NCBI GenBank assembly: GCA_015698045.1
Contig: BLAL01000218.1
Coordinates: 434,001 to 498,000, forward strand
Origin: Rhizophagus clarus
Lineage: Eukaryota > Glomeromycota > Glomeromycetes > Glomerales > Glomeraceae
DNA length: 64,000 nucleotides
Direction: 5' to 3'
The notes beneath the pieces were generated by a model. The model was not told where the DNA came from. It did no database searches and saw nothing but the letters and a program-made list of their open reading frames with translations. Numbering within the stretch: the first letter of the stretch is position 1; each line of letters opens with the position of its first letter. Shown one piece after another: positions 46,510 through 59,281 of this stretch. Made by a program: the position numbers and the translations under genes.

Positions 46510-47300
46510 AAGCGTGTTTACCAATCGTTTGATCCCCAAAAAAATATGGACTCTAAATCTGGTCATGTTGTCAAAAAAGTTATTTATGATTATGCATAAA
46601 AATTTAAACATGATTCGTACTTACACTCTTTCATTATAAACGATGCTGATGGAGAGGCAAAAGATTTATTTAACAATGATAAATGGAATGAAATATTTTT
46701 CACCAATCTTAAACAGGTATTAAAAATTGATAAAAATATTACAGATTTCTTAAAAAAATACACAGTACATGATTTATCTACCCTTCAAAAAGTTATATGT
46801 GAAAAATTTTCCCCGATATTATTCCTTACTTGAGAGATTTAGACTATATTAACCTTGCGTAAAGGTCCATATATTCTCTGTGAAAAGGAGAAAACAATTT
46901 TACTTCAGCTTCAAGACTAGAAAATGAATGTTTGGGCACATTTAGTAGATCCTGCTTTTCATGGAAGGGAAATTGAGTTGGTGCGGGAAGAAGGGCAAAG
47001 TTTATCGTCAAGTAAGAGGAAAAAATATTGGTAGGACCGAAAAAAAATTGGCAAAAAGGTGACAGGATCTTTGGATTACGCAAAAATCATCTTGAATTTG
47101 GCGTGATTAAAGCTGGGAAAACTGGGAAGGAACAAAAGGAACAAAGTTCCTAACGGATTCCTTAAAAATGTGTAAAATGCTCAAAGACATTTAAATGGAC
47201 TCGCAATGAAAGAAGATATTGTAAGAAAGTTACAAGTAGCTGGGATTCTCCAAGGAGCCATGCAAGTAATCTTCTGATGGGCTATGCTACTCGTATCTGT
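46510..47300 (+). pseudogene. Decayed copy of a multicopy gene of unknown function
   Basis: One frame runs from about 46512 to 46832 with about 106 codons and a single TAA at 46597-46599: NFKRVYQSFDPQKNMDSK, then HSFIINDADGEAKDLFNN, WNEIFFTNLKQVLKIDKN and DLSTLQKVICEKFSP. Beyond it, pieces in different frames follow: MNVWAHLVDPAFHGREIELV with a frameshift after RKK, then GDRIFGLRKNHLEFGVIKAG and a stop, then FLTDSLKMCKMLKDI. The pieces are in sensible order, so this is one broken reading frame and not chance. I do not recognise a named family; the style resembles unnamed lineage-specific paralogues of these fungi. Not functional as a single protein. Confidence 0.55.
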
Positions 47301-50300
47301 CGTTGAAATTTTATGAAGTTCCTGGTTATTTAAACAAGAATCAACCGCTTGCATTTATTTTAGTGGATGTTTTATTTGTAAAATCTATGATTAAAGCAAA
47401 CATTTAACTTAATTAATGAGTCAAAAGTAGATTTTCAACATTTTCTCAATAGTTATTACAAAAATAATGGATCCCAGACACCCCTCAAAATAGCGCATCC
47501 TTTACATCTTCAACTCATACAACTCCTAAAAAAAAACGGGTTCAATATCCTCAAAAAATATTATTTAAAATAACGATTATAATAGTTATAGTGAATAATG
47601 TGATAGAGATAAATCACACATATATAAAGCGCGAAATGATACTCACCTTTACACCTTTACAGTGACCAGATCTTAACAATATTTCTCACACCCTTTATAA
47701 TGTTGGCAGGAGAAGTGTCTAAATTGCTAAACTTGCCTGTAACTATCATTTTCTAAAGTTTAAAAGAAATCATGCAAACCACAAACTAGCTGACTTCACA
47801 ACGAAACGAACTTATATCAAAAACTTTATGCTCTTCTTAGCAATTATATGTATTTTATTTTAGATCTCCATATAAAAAATGTTAATGTTTTGTTTTAACT
47901 ATAGTTCTTATTTTTAGGAATATTAGTAAATATTTATTTTTAGTGGGACAAAGGATGATGGCGCGAGCCACAAATTCAATGATTCGCAGCGCCATCACTC
48001 CACTAGCGTCAATGGTTCAAATTAAAAAACTACTTGAACATTACAAACAACCAACCGATGGTGAACTTGTCGTTTATGAAAGACGCTTGGTAACGTATCT
48101 GGGAATCATATTTCTCTGAAATTTATGCTTTCACACATATACTATATATTATATACTCAATCATGTTATATAGCTAAATCAATTACTAAATATCAATGAT
48201 GCTTCTTTTACAATATTCTTAGTTATTTTATTTAACAAAATTTATGTATATTCATATTTAATTTTGATAGCAAATACAAATAAATAAATATTCAATAAAA
48301 AATTATTTTATAAAATTTAATGAAAATTTCATCACTAAAGACCCATTCCAATTAAAAATACAAGCTTTTTAGAATCCAAGAGTCCCGAAATTAATTTAAA
48401 AAAGAAAAATATTATTAAATATTTCCGAAAAATATATACAGTTAAATCAATAGAATAGCAATATACTTGCCATGAATCCAAAAACTCAAAGTTCATTATC
48501 CAAGAGGTCAAATTCTTAAAAATAAAGTAAAAATGTTAGATTGCGTTTTTTTAGTCAATTTAAAGAAATAAAATAATTCTCTCTCTATTCGACCTATTTT
48601 CAAGTTAAATTTCATTGTCCAGGAGAGGAGACCGATTTCCTAAAAATCAAAGAAATAAAATGTAGTAACGTTTCTTTTATCAGTTAAAGAAATTAAATCA
48701 CTCCCGCTTACCCAACATTACTGTATCTTTAAACCAATTACAACATCCAAGAGTTGAATGCATTCCATGAGATAAAACATTAAGTCCATGAAGCCGAAGT
48801 GAGGAGTCCTAGTCCAATGCCGAAGTTGAGACTTACAGAAAGAATTCAGCAAAAAAATAACCCATCCTTCTTTATAATTGAAATTAATAACGATCTATTT
48901 AAAAAAACGAAAAGAAAGAACAGTTAATGTTCGTTAAAATAAAAAAAAAAAAAACAAAAAATTTTTTTTCTGCTTATCAATATTACGCGTCCCAATAATA
49001 AAAAAAAACTGTCTAAAAAAAGAACATGGGTAATAATGTTCTTTAAATATAAAAAAACACAAATATATTTTTTTTTTACTGCTTTTACAGAAATACCGAA
49101 AAAATCACCTAAAAAAAAGAAACAATTAGTCTAAAAAAGGAAACCCAAACAATTAGAGTAATGTTTGAGTAATATTCAATTAAAAAAAAAAAATTTTTTT
49201 TTTTCTTGTTCAAATACCTGATAAACTGATTACAAAAAAAAATAAAGTCTCCTTCACCTGTCAAATACTACTTCAAAGAACTTCAAAAAAGCCGTATAAG
49301 ACCTACAAAGTAAAAACAGAAAAAAACAAAAACGGCTCGTTAAATAATAGATTCACCCAGATGACGTGCCCATTAAATCCAGAAAACCATATACTGTATT
49401 GGTTTCCTTACCAGCAATCTGCACTAGAAAACGTGTGTTTAACATCATTTGTTATCCTGTTTTGTTCAATATATTACTTTATTAAATAAATATACAGTCG
49501 CAATACTAATAACAAATACAGTTGACCTCTTCCTTAATGAAATTATGGGCTAATGTAGGTATATTCCGTCCATTATGATTATGATCATTTATAGAAAACG
49601 TTAAAAAGAATACAGTTCTAGTCTACAAAAGAAAAAATGAAACACTAGTAGCCGTTTCATTAATATAAGTAATTCAAAGAAAACCTCCTTCTTGCACTTT
49701 ATGGTTTATCTATTCATTCGGACGTGTCTTCTCTACTATGACCGTTTGAATAGTAATGTACGATTCAAAATACGTATATATACCCGAAGTGGATTTAAAA
49801 AAAAAGAAAATAAATGAACCGGTAGCAACAGTTCGTTTATTTAATTAAATATGCGTTCAAGATTGAAGAGACCAATGAGCAACCCGCTCAAAAAGAAAAG
49901 ATACAAAAAAATGAACTATAAGTTAAGTTCGTTAAAAACCATCTATTGAAAAAAAGTATTACCAAAATTCCGCATCTAGGGGGCCCGGTAAGGGAGAGAA
50001 AGGGTGGAAATAGAAGGGAAAGGGGAAAGGACAAGGGGAATAGGAAAGTTGAATGGGGAAAAAGACGGAAAGAAGAGGAAGTTTTGTTAGAAGTTTAAAA
50101 ATCATAGTTATCTTTAATTAAACTTAATCACGTGTTATGCGTATGTAGTTAAATACCATAGTTAAGATGACTAGTATAATCACAGAATCCAACGATAAAT
50201 ATTAAATTTTTATATAATATATGTTATTTCCTATCAAATAATCGAAAGAATTCAGACTCCCTCGGGCATGAAAGACGTTGCTACATTCGGAACAGCCTTC

Positions 50301-50648
50301 AAAAAATGTAACCCAGAGGGTATTAAATAAGGCGCAATTAATTAAATACACAACCTCGAAATTTGTTGATATTAAAAGTGAAACAAATTGCCCTCCTAGA
50401 AAAGAGAAAAAACGAACCTGTAGCAAAGTCCGTTAAAATAAAATTACAGTTTAAAGAGCCATTTAAAAAGAAATGGATTTTTTAGAAGTACGAGTGAAGT
50501 AGGAATAGAGAAAAAAAGACGAAGGAAAGAAAAGAGATAGGGAAAGGCAAGGAAAGACAAAGTAAAGGGAAAGATAAGAAAAAGGTAAAAGGAAGGAAAA
50601 AATGACAAAGGTTTAAATGAACTGGTGATATGTGTAACACTCAATTAG
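47301..50648. other. Gene-poor repeat-derived region
   Basis: A single exon-like block is described separately at 47944-48089. Weakly related repeats of about 120 bp containing TTCATTATCCAAGAGGTCAA or TTCATTGTCCAGGAGAGGAG occur near 48491, 48610 and 48735. Purine-rich stretches occur at 49980-50085 and 50490-50610. Many A runs are present at 48940-49260. No intact gene was found; the open frames at 50202-50644 on the minus strand are low-complexity. Confidence 0.35.
47944..48089 (+). pseudogene. Orphan exon-like block
   Basis: Between TTTTTAG and a GTAACG donor-like site, one frame is open and encodes MMARATNSMIRSAITPLASM followed by VQIKKLLEHYKQPTDGELVV and YERRL. Codon composition is more G/C-rich than the flanks. 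No continuing exon is visible on either side, so it looks like the remnant of a moved or degraded gene. Family unknown. Confidence 0.3.
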
Positions 50649-50978
50649 TACTCAATTAGGACCCCTGATAATTATAATTGAGGTCATATCCGATTATGGT
50701 TTTAAACTTTACGTATCATTAAACAAAAATATTTGATTTATTGATCAGAACTGTAAATAAATCTGTGTAACATAGCATAGAAATATATAAAAAAATAAAA
50801 ATTATTATATATTAATAAATATTACTTTTTAGATTACAAAATTATAGATAGTAAAAGGGCGAATATTTTTACAAAGTTTTTGCCTATAGCTTTTAAAGTA
50901 CATTTGGGATGACAAAGGCAAATTTTTACCATAGTAGATATGACCTTTGTTATAATTGTCCGGGGTCCTACTCAATTA
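50649..50978. mobile_element. 310-bp MITE-like element with TACTCAATTA direct repeats
   Basis: The element (50659-50968) starts GGACCCC and ends GGGGTCC. Its ends form an imperfect inverted repeat of about 34 bp running from TAGGACCCC to GGTCATATC. It is flanked by the 10-bp direct repeat TACTCAATTA at 50649-50658 and 50969-50978. A 9-11 bp duplication would fit Mutator-like elements. Two further ACTCAATTA copies outside (about 50639 and 51004) make the duplication call less certain. No coding capacity. Confidence 0.65.
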
Positions 50979-51315
50979 ATACAGTACGTGATATGCGACG
51001 CGTCACTCAATTAATATACACTATTCGATTTACGATACATCAATATGTATCCACGCACTTTATTAGTCTAATAATCCACTAGTATTGGACAAGTGTGGTA
51101 TTTGATGCTTTGATGATGAATATGTGTGCAGACACGTGACTGTCATTTTGATATTACGGACCAGTAGCGAAACACCAGCACTATGATTTTTAGCCTGCGT
51201 GTCACAAATTTTTTGAATTTGTTGCGCCATGTAAGACGCCAAATATTTTACTTTAAATTTTATCATATGATATAAAAAAAAAAAAAAATACATACAAATA
51301 TAAAAATATTTAAAA
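50979..51315. other. Short intergenic stretch
   Basis: Downstream of the channel-like gene. The minus-strand open frame 51063-51293 has no recognisable family and begins in a Phe/A-run artefact; it is not supported as a gene. Confidence 0.35.
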
Positions 51316-51468
51316 TTAAACTGCTAGATCTATAATAGCATCATTGATATTAAAAAGCTTTAAAATTTTATATTTCATTTCAGGCCAATCCTCTTTTTGC
51401 CAATAACCTTTGTTAATTGCTTCTTTAATATGTGCCCGAGCTTTCTCAATATCTGCAGAATAATAACT

Positions 51469-51506
<38 letters not shown>

Positions 51507-54500
51507 CCATAATTAGGATACATTTCTTTACACATATCTATTATCTTATTAAAAAATACTTACATAACTTCAGGAAACCAAGATCTCCACCGTCTTTGAT
51601 AAGGTAGTAAACAAAAAAGTTCAATTTCTGCAATAACTTTTGCTTTTTGTGCTAAATATGAGGCTCTATCTTTTTCAATCGACATATTAAGTAAACCAAT
51701 AATTAAATTCATTAAGTATATAACAATTAAGAATGAAAATAATGCCATTAAAACAAATAATATTGTATTTTCAACTGTTGATTTTGGCGCCCAAGATGAT
51801 AATGAATTTGTACTTCCTAAAATTATTTATTAGAAAGATTTATAAGTTATCAATACTATATAAATATTAATTAGTGTTAACATTTACCTGTTAAAAATAA
51901 ATATGTTGCTAGAAGGGAGGTGGGATATGAATAAAATAAATTGGTATTTTCAGTAGGCACTTGGACAAAAGTTTCTTTTAAGATATTTCCATTTTTACCA
52001 ACTTGATTATAAGTATTTGAAAGAGTCCAAGGATTATTTGGATCACTTTGATTTCGTGCATTTAACGAATCTAAAAAATTTTTAGGATGTAAAAGTAAAA
52101 AAAAAGCATGTGCAAAACATGCAAGAATAATTGCTAATATTATTAAAAAAAAAACTATACGTTCAAGCACTCCTAACATTATTGCAAAATAAACACCAAA
52201 TGGGTCAAATACTCTAAGGAAAAGTAAAAATTTTAAGTCTAATAATAAACAAGAAATTGACAGCGCCCAGTCTGGTATATTATTATATCGTATCCAATAA
52301 ATTGATGCGACAATAGCAGAAAAATACGCAATTAAATCTGAGATTTTAGAATAAGTTAGTTTAAGCTTAATAAATCTTAAAAAATTAAAATTTAAACCAT
52401 GCTTACCAAAAATATTCCAAATGCTAAAAGAATACCAAAAAAATTGTCTTAATTTAAACAGTATAAAATGAAGTAATCCAAGTGCAATCGAGGTTTGATA
52501 AAGTTTAATACGAGTTTCATGAGTTATAGAATTTGAAGGGTAAGAAGCAAATGTAAAACATGCGAGAAAAACACTAAATAATAACCAAATAGCACAATGA
52601 TATTTCCTTCCAAATGTATTCCATTTAAAATTAATAATTGCTTCACCATTCAAACTTGTGTAGAAATTTCTTTCACATGTATCAACAAAGACACTCGGTT
52701 GAGGATAAAATAATTCTTTCCACATACTATATTCTACAGGATAATGGGAATAATTTAAAGGAATAATAAGATTGATGTATTGTTTTTTAGTAACTATGTC
52801 ACTCTGAAAAGTAAATTTAGTAACTATGCCCCTCCAAAAGGTAAATAAAGTAGATAAATTTAATGAAAATAAGGTTTGTAAGGGTTTTAAGAATTCTGAA
52901 AATTTGGATATTTTACTAATTTCTATTTCTTCGCTAAAAGTATAAAAATGTGATTGTTCTTTATCATATTTAATTTCATCATTAATAAAAGGGTCTAATA
53001 TCATAAACATCTCAGAATTAAATTTTGTCACGAAATCAGGATGCGTTTTATATAAATCACTCATAGATAATGCTATAATATTAAGAAATTTCAAATTTCT
53101 TTTTGGATCATCTTTAACAAGTTTTGTGCATTTGTTATAAATATATTCTATATAATAATCAAAACAATCATTAGTCGGATTTAATAAATTTGGTAATAAA
53201 GTTGGTCCATATCTCGCAAGACATCTATCGTCTTTAATGATATAATCAATTGTATCATCAAATACATTAATCATTATCGGTAATATAGGTCCAGAAAAAT
53301 CTTCAATGCTTAACTGGTCATCAGATCTGCTAAATTCATATTGAAGTTTAATATCATTGTTATCGTTATCATATTCATATATCCTTATAGAGTAATCATT
53401 ACGTAATGCTAATGCATTATTATTAAGAATTTTCCATTGATGCATATTACTAAAATATATATCATCTGGACCGGCTGAACACTGTTGTAGTTCTGTTTCA
53501 CCTTTATAAATTGAGAGTTTATTGAGGTTACCATCTTTCAGTTCTATTCTCCATTTATTATTTTGGTTGTTGAAGTTTATATCTATACTATTTATACCAT
53601 TTATAGTATTTCCAAGTAAAGATTCTACATTTTCAAATAAAGATCTAATATTTTCCATATCAGGAAAGGCCAAGGTATCATTATAATATTTATCTTCACA
53701 TAAGTAATTCTCCCAACCAACATAATTATTATCGTTCCTATGAGATTCAAAAAATACCCTATGCGATTCAAAAAATTCATGCCAATTTAAATTAATATAT
53801 GATAATTTTCCATTAACTAATCCAAATGCTTTCCTTGATTCTGAATTATATTCATAAAGGATAAACTCATCATCAAAAATCATTGATACATCTATGGGCT
53901 GTTCATTGATATCACTTATACTATATAACTCTATATTCTGTTTGTCTTCTTTAGGTAAAGTAAAAACCAAAAGATAATCAATATTTTGTATTTCGCACAA
54001 TTCCACTCTTGTGTTAATAAATTTTAATTGAATATTTCGAATTGGAAAATGTACACCTTTTGAAAAGATTGCAATTTGTTTTAAATATTTTACCACAATT
54101 AAATTTCCTTTGGATATTACCGTAAATCTTTTATCAGTTGAATCTGAATCTATTGTAAACCCAAGTGAATAACTAATTTCCAATTGAAGTGTTTTCGAGT
54201 CCCAATGAAATAAATAATTTGGAGAAACAGCCCATATATTATTATCCTCATCAATAAACACTCCTTTGTTACATGATGATAATTTGTAGGATGACATTAA
54301 ATTTAACTCATCATTCTGCGTAGAATAAACTGATATTTTATCATCTTCTTTTTCGAATATTACAAGTTTACCATTTTTTTTGAAATAAATCGTAGGCGAC
54401 CACATTTTAGTAGGCATAGGATTAAGTTTAATTGACCGATATCCATCTGACATTTTAAAGCAATTAATCCCATCATCGGTGTAACAAACAATTTTACTAT

Positions 54501-54738
54501 TATTTATTTGAATATCCTTTAATTTTTCTTTATTTTTCCCTCTTTCTGGTAAATTGTAGACATTCATTTGAGGATCTAGGATCAATCCGAAAGTCTCTAC
54601 AACCCATCCTTCAATTGAATTATTAATTTCGCTATATGTGACGATATATTCACCATTGGGAGATAAGGATACTAAAGAAATTTGTTCTCCGTTGTGTGCA
54701 TTGTTCGGGTCGCGTGGGCCATGATTCATTCCATCCAT
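51316..54738 (-). CDS. Large protein with WD-like N-terminal half and ion-transport C-terminal domain
   Basis: Exons 54738-51888, 51816-51564 and 51466-51316 give 1,084 residues. The first 20 residues read MDGMNHGPRDPNNAHNGEQI and are followed by strands of beta-propeller style (LVSLSPNGEYIVTYSEINNS; IYFKKNGKLVIFEKEDDKIS). Six hydrophobic segments follow, at about 715-734, 748-765, 799-818, 825-842, 851-873 and 969-993. A pore-like loop (YSYPTSLLATYLFLTG) sits before the last one, and the last segment ends in an IYLMNLIIGLLNMSIE stretch like the S6 of TRP/polycystin channels. An acidic-basic C-terminal helix (DIEKARAHIKEAINKG) ends the protein. A cation-channel role is inferred from fold, and ligand or gating is unknown. 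The protein may localise to the plasma or vacuolar membrane. Intron 2 contains a long T/A run. Confidence 0.75.
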
Positions 54739-55960
54739 GAAGGATTATTATTATTATTATTATTTTTAATACAGTTTATTGTAAGCAAATGCGAAAGGAA
54801 TTTGTTAAAAGAAAAGGAAAATTTTGCGAGAATAAATAAGAATTTCCGTTATTCAATTTTACTATTTTTGATATGAAGTCATGTTTTCATTTTGCTGATC
54901 AAATTTCGTATAACGAGATCGCGCCACAATGTATGAGATTGTAGTAAATGTCAAAATAATGTTTTGATACCCAATATCATACGATATTAAGATGAAATTG
55001 AAATGATATTTTGACAATATCGTACGATGTTTAATTATGAAAAAAAAATTATTTTTTTAAGAAGGAAAAAAAGCACCTGATACTTATACATACTCGTATT
55101 ACATAAATGTTCTTTTATGTCGTACATAAAGAAGGTTTTAAGCTCTTGACGTACTGTGTTAAGTTGTGAAATTATTTGTAAATTCAGCATTTTATTTTGT
55201 TGAAAAGTTATGATAATGGCACTTTTTTTAATAATAAAGATTTTTGTTATTTAATATGTCGTATGTAAGATTTAAGACTCAGAAGGTAGTGAGGACAATA
55301 AAGTTTAATGTCATTTTCTACGGAAGTAATTTTGTCATAGTACATAAATTCGGACAACTGTAATTATAAAATCACCTTATATATATTTAAAAAATTGTCT
55401 TTACCTTATTTCATCGCTATATTTTATACATGAATATATAAAATCCTTTTTAATCAGTCAGCGGAAATTTCATTTCTCTTGTCGATCATTATTTGAAATA
55501 TTTGTGTAACCATAATTGAATATTCATATAGCTAAAAAAAGAAATTCATAATACAATGCTTTTACAAATTTGTAATAGGGGGAATCTTAATGTACACTGG
55601 GGGGTGTACGATAATAATGTACACCCCCAGTTTTTGGTGTTTACAATAATTAATCTTACATACACCCATATGTTTATTTCTAAAACTAGAATATGCGTTT
55701 TATTTTAGGGGACTTCGTCTCCTATGATATTGTCTCATTATTAGTCAATAAGATGGTTTGCGTGCGTGAGATATAAATTATTAAGATATTATGTAACATA
55801 TTATTAAATAATTTTATATATTATGATATAAATATATAAAGATGTTTAAATAAAAATTGCATGATGAAACGTAAAATTTGTGTAATCAACTTCTATAAAT
55901 TGTTTTAATTTTATTGTTAAATGGCATTCGCATTTAGTAGTATAGAATATATAATTATTT
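54739..55960. other. Intergenic region with a G/C hairpin
   Basis: Contains the presumed promoter of the channel-like gene. A hairpin pairs CTGGGGGGTGTAC (55597-55609) with GTACACCCCCAG (55619-55630). No gene recognised. Confidence 0.35.
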
Positions 55961-57200
55961 TGATGGTTTATTTAAACCAAATAATAAAAAAAATTAATCT
56001 ATTAATATTTTTAATGGTTTATTAAAATCATTAGTCATTTGGTTGGTTTTTAAACCAAATATATATTTAAAATTATTTTTTAACAGTTTATTAAACCGGA
56101 TAATTGAAAAAATTATTTTTTATCGGCTTATTTGAAATAATTAATAATTTATTTTTTTAGCAGTTTATTATTAAACTGAATATTAATAATTAGTTTATTA
56201 ATAAACAGAATAATCAAAAAAAAAAATTTTTTTTGGTTTATTGAATTGAATAATTAATAATTATATTCAGTTTGTTAAACTGAAATTAATAGTCAATTTT
56301 TTTTAAAAATAAATTATTAATCCAACTAAAAATAAACAAATTATTAATCCATTAAAACAAAAATAAATTATTAATTATTTAGTTCGATAAGTCAGTAAAA
56401 AATTAAACTGCTAAAAAAATATTACCTACTTTGATAATTAAAAATTTTTTTAATAATAATTAACAAAAATCGAATTGCTTTTTTAACATTTTTTTTGTGA
56501 TTGTTCTAGTAAAAAAAAAAATTTTTAAATGTATTCTAAAAAAAAAAAACAAAGTTATTAAAATCATTTTAACCAAAAAACGATGTTAATTGTTTTCTAT
56601 TAATTGTTTCTAAAAATGATACTAATCATTTATTTATTACCCGTTTTTAACAAAAAAAATGATATTAATACTTTTATTGCTTATTTAAGTAAAGACTATG
56701 TTAATATCTTTATCAATCCTTTTTTTTTTTTTAATAAAAAATGATATTAATACTTTTTTATTAGTTGTTTCAACAAAAAATGATAATAATTACGTTTCCT
56801 ATTATTGTTTTAAAAAATGATTTTATTATGGTAATCGTTTTTAATAAAAATGGGTTTAACATTTTTATTTAATTTTTAATTTTTATTAATCATTTTTTTA
56901 TGAAAATAATGAATCAGAATTTGAAAATTCTGAGGATAATGGGAGTAATCTTGAATCAGAATATGGAGATTCTGTAATAAAGAATAATCTTATTATTATT
57001 TTATTAATCGGTTTTAATAAATTATTATTTTTATTAACCATTTTAATAAAATATTGTTATTTTTATTAATCGGTTTTAATAAAGAATTGTTATTTTTATT
57101 AATCGTTTTAATAAAAACGTTTTTTATTAATTATTTTTTGTTAAATCATTTTTAATAAAAAAAAAACGAATCCCTGACTAAAATATTTGTGTGTATTACA
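55961..57200. repeat. Palindrome-rich AT array
   Basis: Many short palindromes of the type GGTTTA-TT-TAAACC occur between 55964 and 56440 (for example 55964-55977, and GGTTTTTAAACC near 56045). From 56560 to 57160 a second degenerate repeat built on ATTAATCGTTTTAATAAAAA follows. A 70-bp patch at 56905-56985 reads as ENNESEFENSEDNGSNLESE and may be a fragment of an acidic coding sequence. Confidence 0.45.
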
Positions 57201-58810
57201 GAATAAAATTTTTTTTTAAAAACTTATATCAGAATTAAATATAAATTGATTTGAATAATCTTATCATTGTACGTAATTTTCTCATGTTTATTAATTGGAA
57301 ATACAAAATTCCAATGATAGATGACCGGTAAATGACTTTTGTATGACAATTTACTTATTTGTAAATTGTATCTTTTTTTTTTCAACATTTTTATTGATTT
57401 GAACGTTTATCACTAAAATCTTTTTCGAAAGTTATGATTACATTTTATTTACTAATTTAATCAGCTAAAGAAATAAACAAACTGGAATCTCTTGTAGTGA
57501 ATTCTTGATTCAAAAAATCAACTTTTAAAAAATAATTAATTAAAAAAAATTTTTTTTTTAATTTTTGATTCATACGACACAGTTTTTAAAAAATGATCTA
57601 CCAAATTATCGCCATTTTCAGAAATATGTGTAATCCGAGCCACCCCATTAAAAAAACCGATTTTCAAAATTTTGCGAAACTTGGGATTTTTTTTTTTTTG
57701 AATATTTACGTGGAAAAAAGGCAGTTATTGAGGAAATTAAAGCGAAACTCAAAAAAATTCGAGATATTTAAGTGAGAATAAAAAATAGAGATTTCTTTAC
57801 TATTTATTAATAACAAACAATGAGTAAATGGAATACTAATCATAATATACATCAAAATATTAAATTCGAAATCAAAATCAATAGTTTACGATTGGGATGG
57901 GATTATATTTTATATTTCAAACATCAACTTTATTTATTATATAATATTTTTCACAAGAATTGTCGTACATAATATATGAATAAATGGACTTTGCCGTTCT
58001 TGATGACTTCGGAAAAAAACTTTACATCCAGAATGATTCCGATTTATTACCAAATTGTTGTTAAGGAGACATAGAATTGAAGAAATTCGTTATCTATGTA
58101 ACAAAATTTGTAATCTAGGGAATACGAACTCATATGTAGAAATTATTAATTCCATAAATTATATTCCTTCAGGTATCGTGGTATAGCACATACTATAAAC
58201 GCATAATGCAATAACGTTATACACTGTAACGCAACATTGGATCATTAACGTGTTAAGTTTCATAGCTTATTTTTTTGATTACATCCACTTATGTTTACCA
58301 CATCGGACTTATCGGACTTGAGGAATTTAAGGCAGTGTAACTGGTCGGGTAGATGGATATATCACGCCTAGTTATCCACGTAAAATAGTTCCCACTAATG
58401 TCAATGAAACATTTATTATTATATTGGTTGTAACATAATGAATGATGGAATATCTATATTCTATAACTAGTGTTACACGAGACACATTAACGTAAGGTAA
58501 TATTTATTTGAACATTTATTTTTCCGTAATATGTTGCACAAGCGCCATCTATTAAGGCCGCTCCAATTATTTAATTGTTTGTTTAACATACCCCGCCCCA
58601 TTCCCCGCCCTCCTCTATTTTCTTAAAAATATAATCATAACAATTATATATGTTTAAATCCCCTTCCAAATTCAAATTATATTTTTATATGTTCGTTTAT
58701 TGTAAGCCCCTTCCCCCTCAAACTTTTCAGAGCAGCCTCATAAACTTAGTGTAATAACAGTGTAATAACCTTCTAGATTTTTACTGCAGTAAAATAAGGG
58801 ATCATGACCT
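57201..58810. other. Gene-free intergenic stretch
   Basis: AT-rich with scattered G/C-richer patches (58300-58400 and 58550-58620, the latter with CCCCGCCCCATTCCCCGCCC). No credible gene. Confidence 0.35.
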
Positions 58811-58981
58811 TTCCTTTGGCATCACAAAAAAAAAGAAACGCTTTTATAAATTACACCACAAGAAACGCAATACGCCAATACGTGTACAACAAATATAACA
58901 TCATCATCATCTTCTGCTATTTTACAATTTTCAGAACATGCTGAAAATTCTACGAAATATTTTTGTTTTTGTTGAATATTT

Positions 58982-59281
58982 TTGGTTACGGGATTGAAGT
59001 CAGGTAAAATTGACTTTAATTTTAAAATGTCAAAATTCTTTAAGTCCAATAATTGCTCAAGAAATTTAAGACATTATTTTAATCAAGAGGAAACCTGCAT
59101 TAACAAAGTAATGAATTTAATACAAAAAAAGAATTTAGAGTTGAAGTGTAATTCTATTTTTAAGAAAGAATGGCACACTCCGGAATATCCCTCTTAATTT
59201 TATTTCAATGAAAATGTAAAAAGGGAAGCTGCTTCATGTAAGGTACAAAGAGCAAAGGTTCCTAAAACCTTTTGGTTGGAT
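58982..59281 (+). pseudogene. Gene relic with in-frame stop and exon-like 3' end
   Basis: A frame reads CSRNLRHYFNQEETCINKVM, continues to FKKEWHTPEYPS, hits TAA at about 59196, and then runs on in the same frame as FYFNENVKREAASCKVQRAK, VPKTFWLD and a GTAAGT donor at about 59282. The unbroken frame on both sides of one stop suggests a recently inactivated exon. No family recognised. A Cys-rich open frame on the minus strand (59049-58822) overlaps it and could be the real coding strand for the left part. Confidence 0.35.

Noticed and set aside
50202-50644. Minus-strand open frames rich in Phe and Leu
   Set aside because: They arise from the complement of purine-rich DNA and lack any domain.
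56905-56985. Acidic coding fragment reading ESEFENSEDNGSN
   Set aside because: It is only about 25 residues with no splice signals or homology recognised, so it is noted only as a possible relic in the repeat entry.
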